Assembly: GCA_020201295.1 (NCBI GenBank)
Contig: JAIVHA010000007.1
Span: 1-29,095 of the forward strand
Reading direction: 5' to 3'
Length of the DNA: 29,095 nucleotides
Source: Lysobacteraceae bacterium
GTDB lineage: Bacteria > Pseudomonadota > Gammaproteobacteria > DSM-19610
Position numbers and translations under genes: made by a program. Positions 16,038-23,286 of this stretch are shown piece by piece; position 1 is the first letter of the stretch, and every line of letters starts with the position of its first letter. Under the pieces are notes generated by a model that saw nothing but the letters and a program-made list of their open reading frames with translations, was not told the origin of the DNA and ran no database searches.

Positions 16038-16057
16038 ATTCCGGCATTCGCCGGAAT
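16038..16057. repeat. REP-like hairpin, ATTCCGGC variant
   Basis: 8-bp arms ATTCCGGC / GCCGGAAT around ATTC, followed by GAC; a variant of the hairpin at 779-804. Confidence 0.75.
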
Positions 16058-16101
16058 GACGGGCTCGATTGTAGCGATAAATACTGACTCCGGTGTAATT
16101 C

Positions 16102-16127
16102 GTCATTCCAGCATGCGCGGGAATGAC
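16102..16127. repeat. REP-like hairpin, GTCATTCC family, imperfect
   Basis: GTCATTCCAGC / GCGGGAATGAC arms with one mismatch, 27 bases before the osmC start; same family as 779-804. Confidence 0.75.
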
Positions 16128-16154
16128 GAATACGAGGTAGCAGAGGAGGCAATC

Positions 16155-16568
16155 ATGCTTGAATACGAAATCACCGCCAGACGCATCGATGCCCATGGCA
16201 GCACGGTGCACTGCAAGGACGCCGAGCTGGTTATCGATACGGACCTCAAGGGCAGGGCGGATGCCTTCAATCCCGCCGAGTTGCTGCTGGCAGCCATCGC
16301 CGCCTGCATCCTGAAGAACATGGAACGCGTCGCGCCCATGATCAGTTTCGACTATCGCGGCGTGACGGTGCGGGTACAGGGTGTGCGGCAGGACTCACCG
16401 CCCAGAATGGCGCGCATCGACTATGTGATCGAGGTCGATAGCGATGAGAACGACCGCAGGCTCGAGCTGATGCACGAGAACATCCGCAAATACGGCACCG
16501 TCTACAATACCGTGGCGCCGGGCACCGAGTTGCAGGGCGTGCTGCGCCGTGCGGATGGAGCAATGTGA
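16155..16568 (+). CDS. OsmC-family protein
   Basis: 137 aa. Typical OsmC/YhfA fold text: LVIDTDLKGRADAFNPAELL, the helix LLAAIAACILKNMERVAPM with the central Cys of the family's redox site, then strands around VTVRVQGVRQDSPPRMARID. Catalytic OsmC/Ohr proteins pair two cysteines with an Arg/Glu to reduce peroxides. Here the helix Cys in AAC is present, and the other Cys of the family may be TVHCKD near residue 22, outside the usual place, so peroxidase activity is uncertain. ATG 16155 follows AGAGGAGG. It overlaps the downstream CDF gene by 4 bp (GTGA), so the two are co-translated. Confidence 0.88.
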   Translation: MLEYEITARRIDAHGSTVHCKDAELVIDTDLKGRADAFNPAELLLAAIAACILKNMERVAPMISFDYRGVTVRVQGVRQDSPPRMARIDYVIEVDSDENDRRLELMHENIRKYGTVYNTVAPGTELQGVLRRADGAM

Positions 16569-17452
16569 GCCACGCCCCGCACAGCCACGCCGGAACCGCG
16601 GGCAACCGTGCGTTGTATTTCGCTGCCGGTATCACGCTTGCCTACGCGGCCATCGAGGCCGGGGCGGGCTGGTGGGCCAACTCACTGGCCCTGCTCAGCG
16701 ACGCCGGGCACATGCTGACCGACACCAGCGCCTTGCTGATCGCCTCATTGGGTGCCTGGCTCGCGCAGCGCGCACCGAGTCCGCGCCATTCCTACGGCCT
16801 GGGGCGTGCGGAATTCGTTGCCGCCCTGGTCAACGGCCTGCTGATGCTGGCGGTTGCGACGGTCATTGTCGTCCATGCATTCGAGCGCATGCAGCAGCCC
16901 CTGGAGGTGAAGGGCGGCGTGGTGGTCGTGGTCGCCTTTCTTGGCCTGTTGCTCAATGTACTGGTCCTGTATCTGCTCGGGCATGGGGCGGAAGACCTGA
17001 ACCGGCGCGCCGCCGCCCTGCATGTGATGAGCGACTTGCTGGCGTCCATCGCCGCGTTGTTGTCTGGACTCGTCATACTCTTCACCGGCTGGACCCTGGT
17101 CGACCCGGTGCTGTCGCTGCTCATCGTGGTGTTTATCCTGGTTTCCACCCTGCGCCTGCTGCGCGAGGCCCTGCATGGACTGATGGAAGGCGTGCCCCTG
17201 GGGCTGTCGCTCAGTGCTATCGGTGTTGACATGGCGGCCCGCGCTGGTGTGCGTTCGGTGCATGACCTGCATATCTGGTCGCTGTCCTCGCGGCGGCTGG
17301 CCCTGTCGGCACACGTGGTGCTGGATGATCTTGGCCAATGGGATGCAATTCTGGTGGACCTGCGTGAAATGCTCGAGCACCAGCATGGCATCACGCACGT
17401 GACCTTGCAGCCGGAAACCACCACGCGCGTGTTGCACTTCCAGGGTGGTTGA
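16565..17452 (+). CDS. Cation diffusion facilitator (CDF) zinc/metal exporter
   Basis: 295 aa, CzcD/ZitB-type. Six helices, with metal-site residues in SLALLSDAGHMLTDTSALL (TM2) and AAALHVMSDLLASIAALLSG (TM5), then a cytosolic ferredoxin-like domain (VRSVHDLHIWSLSSRRLALS; GITHVTLQPE). Proton-driven export of Zn2+ or a similar divalent ion from cytosol to periplasm. The His-rich N-tail and TM4-5 loop that many CzcD proteins have are reduced to HAPHSHAG and GHGAEDLNRR. GTG 16565 overlaps the osmC stop by 4 bp. Exact metal not deducible. Confidence 0.93.
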   Translation: MSHAPHSHAGTAGNRALYFAAGITLAYAAIEAGAGWWANSLALLSDAGHMLTDTSALLIASLGAWLAQRAPSPRHSYGLGRAEFVAALVNGLLMLAVATVIVVHAFERMQQPLEVKGGVVVVVAFLGLLLNVLVLYLLGHGAEDLNRRAAALHVMSDLLASIAALLSGLVILFTGWTLVDPVLSLLIVVFILVSTLRLLREALHGLMEGVPLGLSLSAIGVDMAARAGVRSVHDLHIWSLSSRRLALSAHVVLDDLGQWDAILVDLREMLEHQHGITHVTLQPETTTRVLHFQGG

Positions 17453-17580
17453 ACCTGCTGCTGGTGGTCACCGGCCTGATATGATGCTGATCGACCGCAT
17501 CATCCTGGGCATGGCTGGTTGGGCGTCGTCGTAACGGGTGCTTGTCCTGTTGGCGGCAGGGAAATAAGTCTGGACGATGA
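17453..17580. other. Spacer with possible remnant of a small DUF2892-like gene
   Basis: ATG 17481 opens a 17-codon frame MMLIDRIILGMAGWASS that ends at TAA 17532. The IDRIILGMAG text resembles the start of small two-helix inner-membrane proteins (DUF2892/YgaP C-terminal type), often next to arsenic and sulfur-transfer genes; the rest is missing. No terminator is obvious between the convergent CDF and response-regulator genes. Weak evidence. Confidence 0.3.
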
Positions 17581-18900
17581 TCACTCGCGCGGTTTTTCGA
17601 TATGGTAGCGCTTGATTTTCTGCCACAGACTTTTGCGGCTGATGCCGAGATCCTGGGCGGTGTCGGTCATGCGCCAGTCGTTGGCGGTCAGTCCCGCCAG
17701 GATTCGCTCCCGTTCGGCCATGTGGACGGTAGCGGCGAGATTTTCACCACCATTGGCCTGCGCAACGGATTCGGGACAGACATCCTCGGGCCCGATCGCC
17801 GGGCCACTGGTCAGGATGCAGGAACGCTCGAGGGCGTGTTTCAGTTCACGCACGTTTCCCGGCCATTCATGGGCAACCAGGGCCTTGCGTGCCGCCTCGG
17901 AGAGGGTCTTTCGCTCCTCGGGGTAGCGGCGGGCATGTTCTTCAAGAAAATGTTCCGCAAGCCATAGAATATCCTCGTGGCGTTCCCGCAGGGGCGGGAC
18001 CCGCAAGGTAATGACATTGATGCGATAATAAAGATCCTCGCGAAAGCGTCCGGCCTCCACCTCGGCGCGCAGGTCGCGATGGGTGGCAAACACCAGGCGT
18101 GTATCGATCTGGATCGTCTTTTCACCGCCGACACGCGCCAGGGAGTGTTCCTGGGCCACTCGTAGCAACTTGGCCTGCATTTGCAGCGGCATATCACCGA
18201 TCTCGTCGAGGAACAGCGTTCCTCCCTCCGCCTGTTCGAATACGCCCTTGTGGCAGCGATCGGCACCGGTGAAGGCGCCCTTTTCATGCCCGAACAGCTC
18301 GGACTCGATAAGTGATTCGGGAACAGCGGCGCAGTTCAATGCCACGAATCGCCCCGTCGATTCCTGCAGTGCATGCAGGCGCCTGGCCAGTATCTCCTTC
18401 CCGCTGCCCGACTCACCCGTGATCAATACCGGGGTATGCCTGTGGCGTGCCAGCGCGGGAAGTCGCGCCTCCAGTGCGCGCATGAGCGCGGAGATGCCGA
18501 GTGCCGGTGCCTGAACCCCGGCGTTGCCACCGCTTTGGGCGTGGCATATGCGGTGCAACTTGCTTACCAGCTCATCAGGATCGAGCGGTTTGGTAATGTA
18601 ATCGGTCGCACCAAGCTTGAGCAGGCTGACCGCATCCTCGATGGATCCGTGCGCGGTGATGAACACCGCCGGTGGAGTGCGCGGCTGGGTCTGTACCAGG
18701 TGTTGGAAAAGCTCGATACCGTTCATGTCCGGAAGCCGTATATCACTTACCATTATGTCGAAGTCATGGCTGTGGAGTTGCTGCAGCGCGGATTTTGCAT
18801 CCTGGCACCAAGTGCAGCGGAATCCTTCCAGGCGCAGGTGGTCCTGCAGCGATTCGCCGAGGATGGGATCATCCTCGATCAGGCAGATTTCAGGCTGCAT
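17581..18900 (-). CDS. arxR: Sigma-54-dependent response regulator (NtrC family), ArxR-like
   Basis: 439 aa. Receiver domain 1-125 (acidic ED D at 9-11, phosphoacceptor D53 in VSDIRLPD, K103-type PLDP region), AAA+ domain about 140-370 with Walker A GESGSGKE, the sigma-54-contact loop GAFTGA and Walker B-type GGTLFLDEIGDMP, then a Fis-type DNA-binding helix-turn-helix (MTDTAQDLGISRKSLWQKIK). It opens promoters held by sigma-54 after phosphorylation. Overlap with the upstream kinase gene is 11 bp, and the kinase overlaps the binding protein by 4 bp, so X-S-R are one operon. A sigma-54 promoter is present at 21046-21061 before the porin/arx genes, a likely target. Symbol rests on context. Confidence 0.88.
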   Translation of the reverse strand: MQPEICLIEDDPILGESLQDHLRLEGFRCTWCQDAKSALQQLHSHDFDIMVSDIRLPDMNGIELFQHLVQTQPRTPPAVFITAHGSIEDAVSLLKLGATDYITKPLDPDELVSKLHRICHAQSGGNAGVQAPALGISALMRALEARLPALARHRHTPVLITGESGSGKEILARRLHALQESTGRFVALNCAAVPESLIESELFGHEKGAFTGADRCHKGVFEQAEGGTLFLDEIGDMPLQMQAKLLRVAQEHSLARVGGEKTIQIDTRLVFATHRDLRAEVEAGRFREDLYYRINVITLRVPPLRERHEDILWLAEHFLEEHARRYPEERKTLSEAARKALVAHEWPGNVRELKHALERSCILTSGPAIGPEDVCPESVAQANGGENLAATVHMAERERILAGLTANDWRMTDTAQDLGISRKSLWQKIKRYHIEKPRE

Positions 18901-20341
18901 GCTGTTCTCCCGCAGTGGATGCCAGGGGAATCACCACATGAAAACAGGTACGCTGGGCATTGCTTTTCACATCGATGTCTCCATGGAGCTGTTGCACGAT
19001 CTGGTAGGTGATCCAGAGGCCGAGCCCGATACCCTTGCGTCGCGTGGAATAAAACGGCTCGAACAGGTGTTCGATCCGCTCGGGCGGTATCGGTGTGCCA
19101 TTGTTCGCCACGGAAATACTGAGGCTCTGCCCTCTGGTTTCGACTTCGCAGGCTACATCACCGCCGGGCTGCGTGGCATCGATGGCATTGAGCACCAGGT
19201 TCAGGAGAACCTGCCGGACCGGTGTCGATGGCAGTTTGATGGACCCTTCAAGGTGGTTGTGCCACAGGAGTGTAACCTGGCGTTTTTCGCAATGGGTGGC
19301 AACCAGGGTACGAACGTCATCGATATCCTGGTGACTAAGGGGATGCGCTTCCATGCGTGCCTCCACCATCAGCGCGGCGACGGTTTCGCGGATCTGCTGC
19401 AGGCCGCGCTCGATCAGTGTCACCGTTCGTTCGGTCTGCGGGTCCATGGTGCCATGGCGTTTCAGGGTGTTCACGGCCACGATCAACCCGGCCAGTGGGT
19501 TGTTGATTTCATGGGCGACCCCGGCGACCAGGCGGCCGAGCGCGGACAGCCGTTCCGAGACCACCATCTCGCGTTCCAGGCTGGCCTTGTTGCGCAGGTC
19601 GTTGAGCATCTGTCGGAAACCTTGCTCGAGTCGGCCGATTTCATCGTTGCCGCTCGACAGTTCGCACTGGATATGGTCGAGTGGTTCCTGGCCGACACGC
19701 GACATGCAGCTGGCCAGGCGCGTCAGGGGGCGCACCATGCGGTCACCCCAGTACCAGCCGATAGCGGCAATCACCACCAGGACAATGAGTATGGAGAGCA
19801 GGCCGCGATAGGCGATATCCCAGAAGCGTGGCCAGAATATGCCGCTGGGATGGCTGATCACCAGGACCCCCACGGCGATGTCATCGGCCAGCACGGGCAC
19901 CACCGCCACCAGGTGCTCCGCCGAAATCCGGTCATAGGTGCTGAAATGGCTTGGCAGGCCGTCCGCGAGCCTGTCCGGCAGCTTTGCCAGTGCGGTATTG
20001 GTCCGGGCCAATGGCAGGGCAGTCGGGTAGCGTTTGGGCTGGTTGGAGGCAAAAACATTCAGGTTCTCGTCCAGCAACACCATTTCCGCCGGATCATTTC
20101 CGGCTTCCTCCCGTGGGCCACGCAGGATGGTATAGGCCAGCCAGATATCCTCATGTTTGAGCGCGGGTCCGAGTGCGGTGACCATGGCGGACCCTAGCTG
20201 CCGCGCACCTGTCACCAGGTCCTGCTGCAGGTTATGGTAGGTATGCACGGCGATCACCACGCCAAGAACCAGTGCCGTGAGCGCCGAGGTGGCGATCAGG
20301 CTCAAGGGTACGCGCACACGGTAGCTGAGTCTGCCCGTCAT
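18890..20341 (-). CDS. arxS: Sensor histidine kinase, ArxS-like
   Basis: 483 aa. First membrane helix about 11-30 (LIATSALTALVLGVVIAVHT), a periplasmic sensor region of about 150 residues, a second helix (LLSILIVLVVIAAIGWYWGD), then HAMP (RPLTRLASCMSRV), H-box RLVAGVAHEINNPLAGLIVA with the phosphorylated His, N-box LNLVLNAIDATQPGG and G-boxes IEHLFEPFYSTRRKGIGLGL. It phosphorylates the linked NtrC-type regulator. The periplasmic region probably reads the state of the PhnD-like binding protein encoded just upstream, the arrangement known for AioXSR and ArxXSR arsenite-sensing systems. Confidence 0.88.
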   Translation of the reverse strand: MTGRLSYRVRVPLSLIATSALTALVLGVVIAVHTYHNLQQDLVTGARQLGSAMVTALGPALKHEDIWLAYTILRGPREEAGNDPAEMVLLDENLNVFASNQPKRYPTALPLARTNTALAKLPDRLADGLPSHFSTYDRISAEHLVAVVPVLADDIAVGVLVISHPSGIFWPRFWDIAYRGLLSILIVLVVIAAIGWYWGDRMVRPLTRLASCMSRVGQEPLDHIQCELSSGNDEIGRLEQGFRQMLNDLRNKASLEREMVVSERLSALGRLVAGVAHEINNPLAGLIVAVNTLKRHGTMDPQTERTVTLIERGLQQIRETVAALMVEARMEAHPLSHQDIDDVRTLVATHCEKRQVTLLWHNHLEGSIKLPSTPVRQVLLNLVLNAIDATQPGGDVACEVETRGQSLSISVANNGTPIPPERIEHLFEPFYSTRRKGIGLGLWITYQIVQQLHGDIDVKSNAQRTCFHVVIPLASTAGEQHAA

Positions 20342-21003
20342 GGCCGGGGGTGCGGTTTTACCGCCATCATCATGTGTTCTACGGAGTCATACAGGGAGGC
20401 ATCCCCAGGTATGAAACCATCGAGATTCAAGGTCTGCAGCAGGTGCTGACCCTCGGGCGATCGTTCCATGTCGAGCAGGGCCCGCTGTACATTCGCAAGT
20501 GCCTCCGGTTCGTATCGGGTTCCTGCCACGATCGGAGGATGGCCGAATTCCGGGGATTTCAGCACCACCCGTGTTTGTGACGTCAGTTCGGGATGGATTT
20601 GCGTCAGGGTCTCCCAGACATACCCGTCGACCGCGCCGGCATCCGCCAGGCCGCTGGCCACCGCTTCCACCACGTTTCGATGCGACCAGGTGAAGAAACC
20701 GCGCCGGAACCACTTGTACGGCTCCACGCCCTGTTCCTGCATGGCGAACTGGGGGTAGAGGAATCCGGAATTGGAATCGGGATCCGAATAGGCGAAGGTT
20801 TTTCCGCGCAGGTCCAGCCAGGACTGTATGTCGCGGTTATGCACGGAGGTGATCAGGTAGGAACGATACAGCGGTGCCCCCTGGAAGCGCGGCACGGCCA
20901 CCAGTTGTAAGGCCGGGCGATGGCGCACATAGGGGAAGCCACAGGTCCAGGAACAGTAACACATGCCATCCCTGAAGCTGCACACGCTGCGCTGAAAATC
21001 CAT
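20338..21003 (-). CDS. arxX: PhnD-like periplasmic oxyanion-binding protein, ArxX-like, N-terminus missing
   Basis: 221 aa from ATG 21003. From residue 22 it is clearly a PhnD-type binding protein: TCGFPYVRHRPALQLVAVPR, then LRGKTFAYSDPDSNSGFLYP, FFTWSHRNVVEAVASGLADA (lid) and ending near SLYDSVEHMMMA. The family needs a signal peptide and about 60-80 more residues (the first lobe, with the anion loop) before CGFPYV; here only MDFQRSVCSFRDGMCYCSW precedes it. The open frame further upstream (to 21297) has no PhnD or signal features and crosses the divergent porin promoter, so it is not the start. A deletion of roughly 200-250 bp at about 20985-21003 is the simplest reading. Partners arxS and arxR are intact. 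Confidence 0.75.
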   Translation of the reverse strand: MDFQRSVCSFRDGMCYCSWTCGFPYVRHRPALQLVAVPRFQGAPLYRSYLITSVHNRDIQSWLDLRGKTFAYSDPDSNSGFLYPQFAMQEQGVEPYKWFRRGFFTWSHRNVVEAVASGLADAGAVDGYVWETLTQIHPELTSQTRVVLKSPEFGHPPIVAGTRYEPEALANVQRALLDMERSPEGQHLLQTLNLDGFIPGDASLYDSVEHMMMAVKPHPRP

Positions 21004-21005
21004 AA

Positions 21006-21020
21006 CTATATATTTTATAG
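21006..21020. promoter_or_regulatory. AT-rich dyad upstream of the truncated arxX
   Basis: CTATA-TATTT-TATAG is a perfect dyad of 5-bp arms with one further matched pair. It could be part of the arxXSR promoter or operator, or of an activator site for the sigma-54 promoter 25 bases to its right. Function not proven. Confidence 0.4.
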
Positions 21021-21045
21021 GTATTAATCCAGGGCTGGATGGTTC

Positions 21046-21061
21046 TGGCATGGATCTGGCA
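21046..21061 (+). promoter_or_regulatory. Sigma-54 (-24/-12) promoter for the porin-arx genes
   Basis: TGGCATGGATCTGGCA matches the TGGCAC-N5-TTGCA consensus except for one base in each half. The -24 GG is at 21047-21048 and the -12 GC at 21059-21060, with the required 10-nt spacing. Transcription would start near 21072, leaving a leader of about 76 nt before the porin ATG at 21148. The linked ArxR-type activator carries GAFTGA, which fits. The leader has a hairpin-forming CAGGGT/ACCCTG pair at 21103-21121. Confidence 0.75.
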
Positions 21062-21147
21062 GTAGGGTGCGGTGATACGGGATACGGTCCCGCGCTTATC
21101 CCCAGGGTGCCGGGTACCCTGCTACTACCTTGGCATGAGGTGCGGAC

Positions 21148-22205
21148 ATGGAAAAGCATATTACGCTGTACAGCATCATCATCGGGATATTGGCGGCCGC
21201 CTGGCTGGTCCCGCTGCAGGCGCTGGAACTGAATGTCTACGGGGTAGGGCATATCTCCGCGGACCGGGTCGACGACGGCAGTGACGATCAAAATCATGTG
21301 GCCAGCAACTCATCCCGGCTGGGTGTGCGCGGCAGCCATGACCCGGCAACGGTGTGAACGCACTGTTCCAGTATGAGTCCGGGGTGGATCTGACCGGGCA
21401 GGGCGAGAATGACGGCAATGGTCCGGGCAGTACGTCCGGTCTTTTCACGGCCGCGCGTGACTCCTTCATCGGGGTATCGGGCGAGTACGGTACCCTGCTG
21501 GTGGGCAAGCTGGGTGGCCTCAATCAGTGGGTCTACGACTACAACCTGTTTGCCGACCAGGTCGGCGACCTGGGCAACCTCTGGGGCGGAACCGGTCTCC
21601 CCGGTCGCCTCAGGGACACCTTGCACTACCGGACGCCGGCGTTCAACGGACTGTCCGCGGCCCTGTCCTATACGCCGGATGAGGACAACTCTACCAGCAA
21701 GGATGTCTATCTGATCAAGATCGACCATGACGCCGGCGCACTCAAGCTGGGCGGCGCCTATGCCAACCTGGATCAGACCACGGGTAAGGAATGGCAGGTG
21801 CTGGCGCTGACAGGAAGCTATGATTTCGGTGAATTCACCGTCGGAGGCGGCTGGCAGAACGAATCGGACATCGGTGGCGTTGCCGGCAATGACCGTGACA
21901 GTTTCACCATTGGGGTCAGCATGAAGCTGGGCGCCATGGGCACCTTCAAGGCGCAGTACACCAACAGCGATGCCGATGCCGCCAACAGCGACGCCAGCCA
22001 GTGGGCGCTTGGCTACGATCATTCCGTCAACCAATACATGACAGTCTATCTGGCCTATACCGCCACGGACAATGAGTCGGCGGTGGCCTTTACCGCCAAC
22101 AACTATGGCAAGGGGGATACGGTGACACCGGCCATCGGTCAGGATCCTTCCGTCATTTCCGTCGGCTTGATCATCCTCTTCGATGCGGCTATGCTGCCGA
22201 GATAG
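21148..22205 (+). pseudogene. Gram-negative general porin, single frameshift
   Basis: About 352 codons in total. ATG 21148 has GAGG seven bases upstream; the signal peptide ends VPLQALELNVYG, then NSSRLGVRGSHD. There the frame breaks: bases 21340-21347 read GAC CC GGC where the family reads D-L-G-N-G, so one base of the Leu codon is missing and the first frame stops at 21355-21357. The other frame continues NALFQYESGVDLTGQ, LFTAARDSFIGVSGEYGTLL and DYNLFADQVGDLGNL to 22205. This is a trimeric 16-strand-type outer-membrane porin for small anions. The end is also odd: VISVGLIILFDAAMLPR lacks the terminal Phe expected of porins. It follows the sigma-54 promoter and is 43 bp before arxB2. Confidence 0.82.
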
Positions 22206-22248
22206 GCCTGCCGGTGCATCAGGTGGAATCAAGAGGGTGTGGCTTGTG

Positions 22249-23214
22249 ATGGAATCGCAAACACTCGTCCGTAATGGTGGAACAACAGGCATCTGGCGGC
22301 AGTTGCCGGGGGAGGCCGGTCTGCGCCTGGATAGGGAAAGCTGTCTTCCCTTTCGCTATCGCACGGAGGGCTGTTCGGCCTGTGCGGATGCCTGTCCCCG
22401 CGGGGCCATTTCATTGCTGCCGGGCGACCTGGCGGTGAGCGCGGAGTGTGTGGGCTGTGGCCGCTGCATGGCCGCCTGTCCCATGGGTGCGCTCGATCAT
22501 CCCGGTTTCGAGCCGGGCAGGGAAACGGTGGGTGCGGATGCCCGGCCCCTGCCGGTCGAATGCAAGCGCATTCCGGCCTCGCAGCGGGCGGCGGGTGCCA
22601 TGGTGGTTCCCTGTCTCGGCGGCATCGAGGCCGCGTGGCTGATGGAACGGCAACGCCCGAGCGGCGGCGTGCGCTTGATGGATCGTGGCCTGTGCCAGGG
22701 CTGTTCCGCCGGTGGCGGCGAAGTGCATCCGGTGTCGCGCGCCTTGGACCATGCCCGCGATCTCCTGGAAACCATGGGCATACCCCTGTCCCACCTGCCT
22801 TCCCTGGAACGGGATGAGCTGCCCGCTGAATCCCCGGCGGGTGAGCCTGTGCCTCCCGCTGGCGGTACGAACCTGTCTCGGCGCGCCTTTTTCGGTCGGC
22901 TTGCCCGTACAGCAGAGGTCGCGGTTTTTCGGTCGCCGCAGTCCGGGGAACCGGCGGGCGGGACTCGGCTGGCGCGTGGGCCGAAATCCTCCCGCGCACG
23001 CTGGCGGCTGCTCGCTGCCAGTATGAGCCTGGCGCGCACCAGTGGCCACCGTCATTGCGAGCGCAGCGAAGCAATCTCGGGCTATGGTAGATCAATGGCT
23101 TGGAGATTGCCGCGTCGCTACTGGCCCATAGAAGCCCTTCGGGCTTCATCATGGATACCTTACCCTTCGGGTCAAGGCATCCTCGCAATGACGAATACAT
23201 CAGAGGTTCCCTAG
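22249..23214 (+). CDS. arxB2: 4Fe-4S protein (ArxB2-like), C-terminus overwritten by repeat
   Basis: Read as 321 aa from ATG 22249. Two ferredoxin clusters: CSACADACPRGAI and CVGCGRCMAACPMGAL. Then VVPCLGGIEAAWLME, DRGLCQGCSAGGGE and the box NLSRRAFFGRLAR. This family usually carries a second membrane- or cluster-bearing C-terminal part after a KRERLLAA-like segment; here the match ends at RRLLAASMSLA (about residue 264), and the remaining residues are a translation of the dispersed GTCATTGCGAG repeat (HRHCERSEAISGYG). So the native 3' end, probably including another Cys cluster, has been lost. In arx operons a second Fe-S gene precedes arxA, which is why I use this symbol. Confidence 0.72.
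   Translation: MESQTLVRNGGTTGIWRQLPGEAGLRLDRESCLPFRYRTEGCSACADACPRGAISLLPGDLAVSAECVGCGRCMAACPMGALDHPGFEPGRETVGADARPLPVECKRIPASQRAAGAMVVPCLGGIEAAWLMERQRPSGGVRLMDRGLCQGCSAGGGEVHPVSRALDHARDLLETMGIPLSHLPSLERDELPAESPAGEPVPPAGGTNLSRRAFFGRLARTAEVAVFRSPQSGEPAGGTRLARGPKSSRARWRLLAASMSLARTSGHRHCERSEAISGYGRSMAWRLPRRYWPIEALRASSWIPYPSGQGILAMTNTSEVP
23051..23192. repeat. GTCATTGCGAG repeat, with inserted hairpin block
   Basis: A forward copy (23051-23078) and a reverse copy (GAGATTGCCGCGTCGCT at 23103-23119, resuming CTCGCAATGAC at 23182-23192). The reverse copy is split by a 62-base block with two TTC-loop hairpins, GAAGCCC/GGGCTTC (23131-23147) and ACCC/GGGT near 23162-23172. The block between arxB2 and arxA therefore is a repeat within a repeat. 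Confidence 0.8.
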
Positions 23215-23286
23215 GCATTGCGAAGTGGTAAACATCCTGTATCCCATGACAAAAGTGTTTTTGACAGCACCAGACGAGGTGGACCA

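Larger units (their letters stand above)
15926..16154. promoter_or_regulatory. Divergent spacer, ACR3-like carrier / osmC
   Basis: Contains a near-perfect dyad CATTATGTAATG (15935-15946; arms CATTA/TAATG) just upstream of the carrier start, in an AT-rich patch suitable for a promoter and an ArsR-type operator (inferred). To the right are two REP-like hairpins. The osmC ribosome-binding site AGAGGAGG is at 16142-16149. Confidence 0.5.

Noticed and set aside
16020..16154. N-terminal extension of OsmC
   Set aside because: The extra residues are the translation of two REP-like hairpins; ATG 16155 has a strong ribosome-binding site.
21056..21071. Second sigma-54-like site TGGCAGTAGGGTGC
   Set aside because: GG to GC spacing is nine, one short of the required ten; the site at 21046-21061 has correct spacing.
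21004..21297. Upstream extension of the arxX frame
   Set aside because: It runs antisense through the sigma-54 promoter and porin signal peptide, with no signal-peptide or PhnD features.
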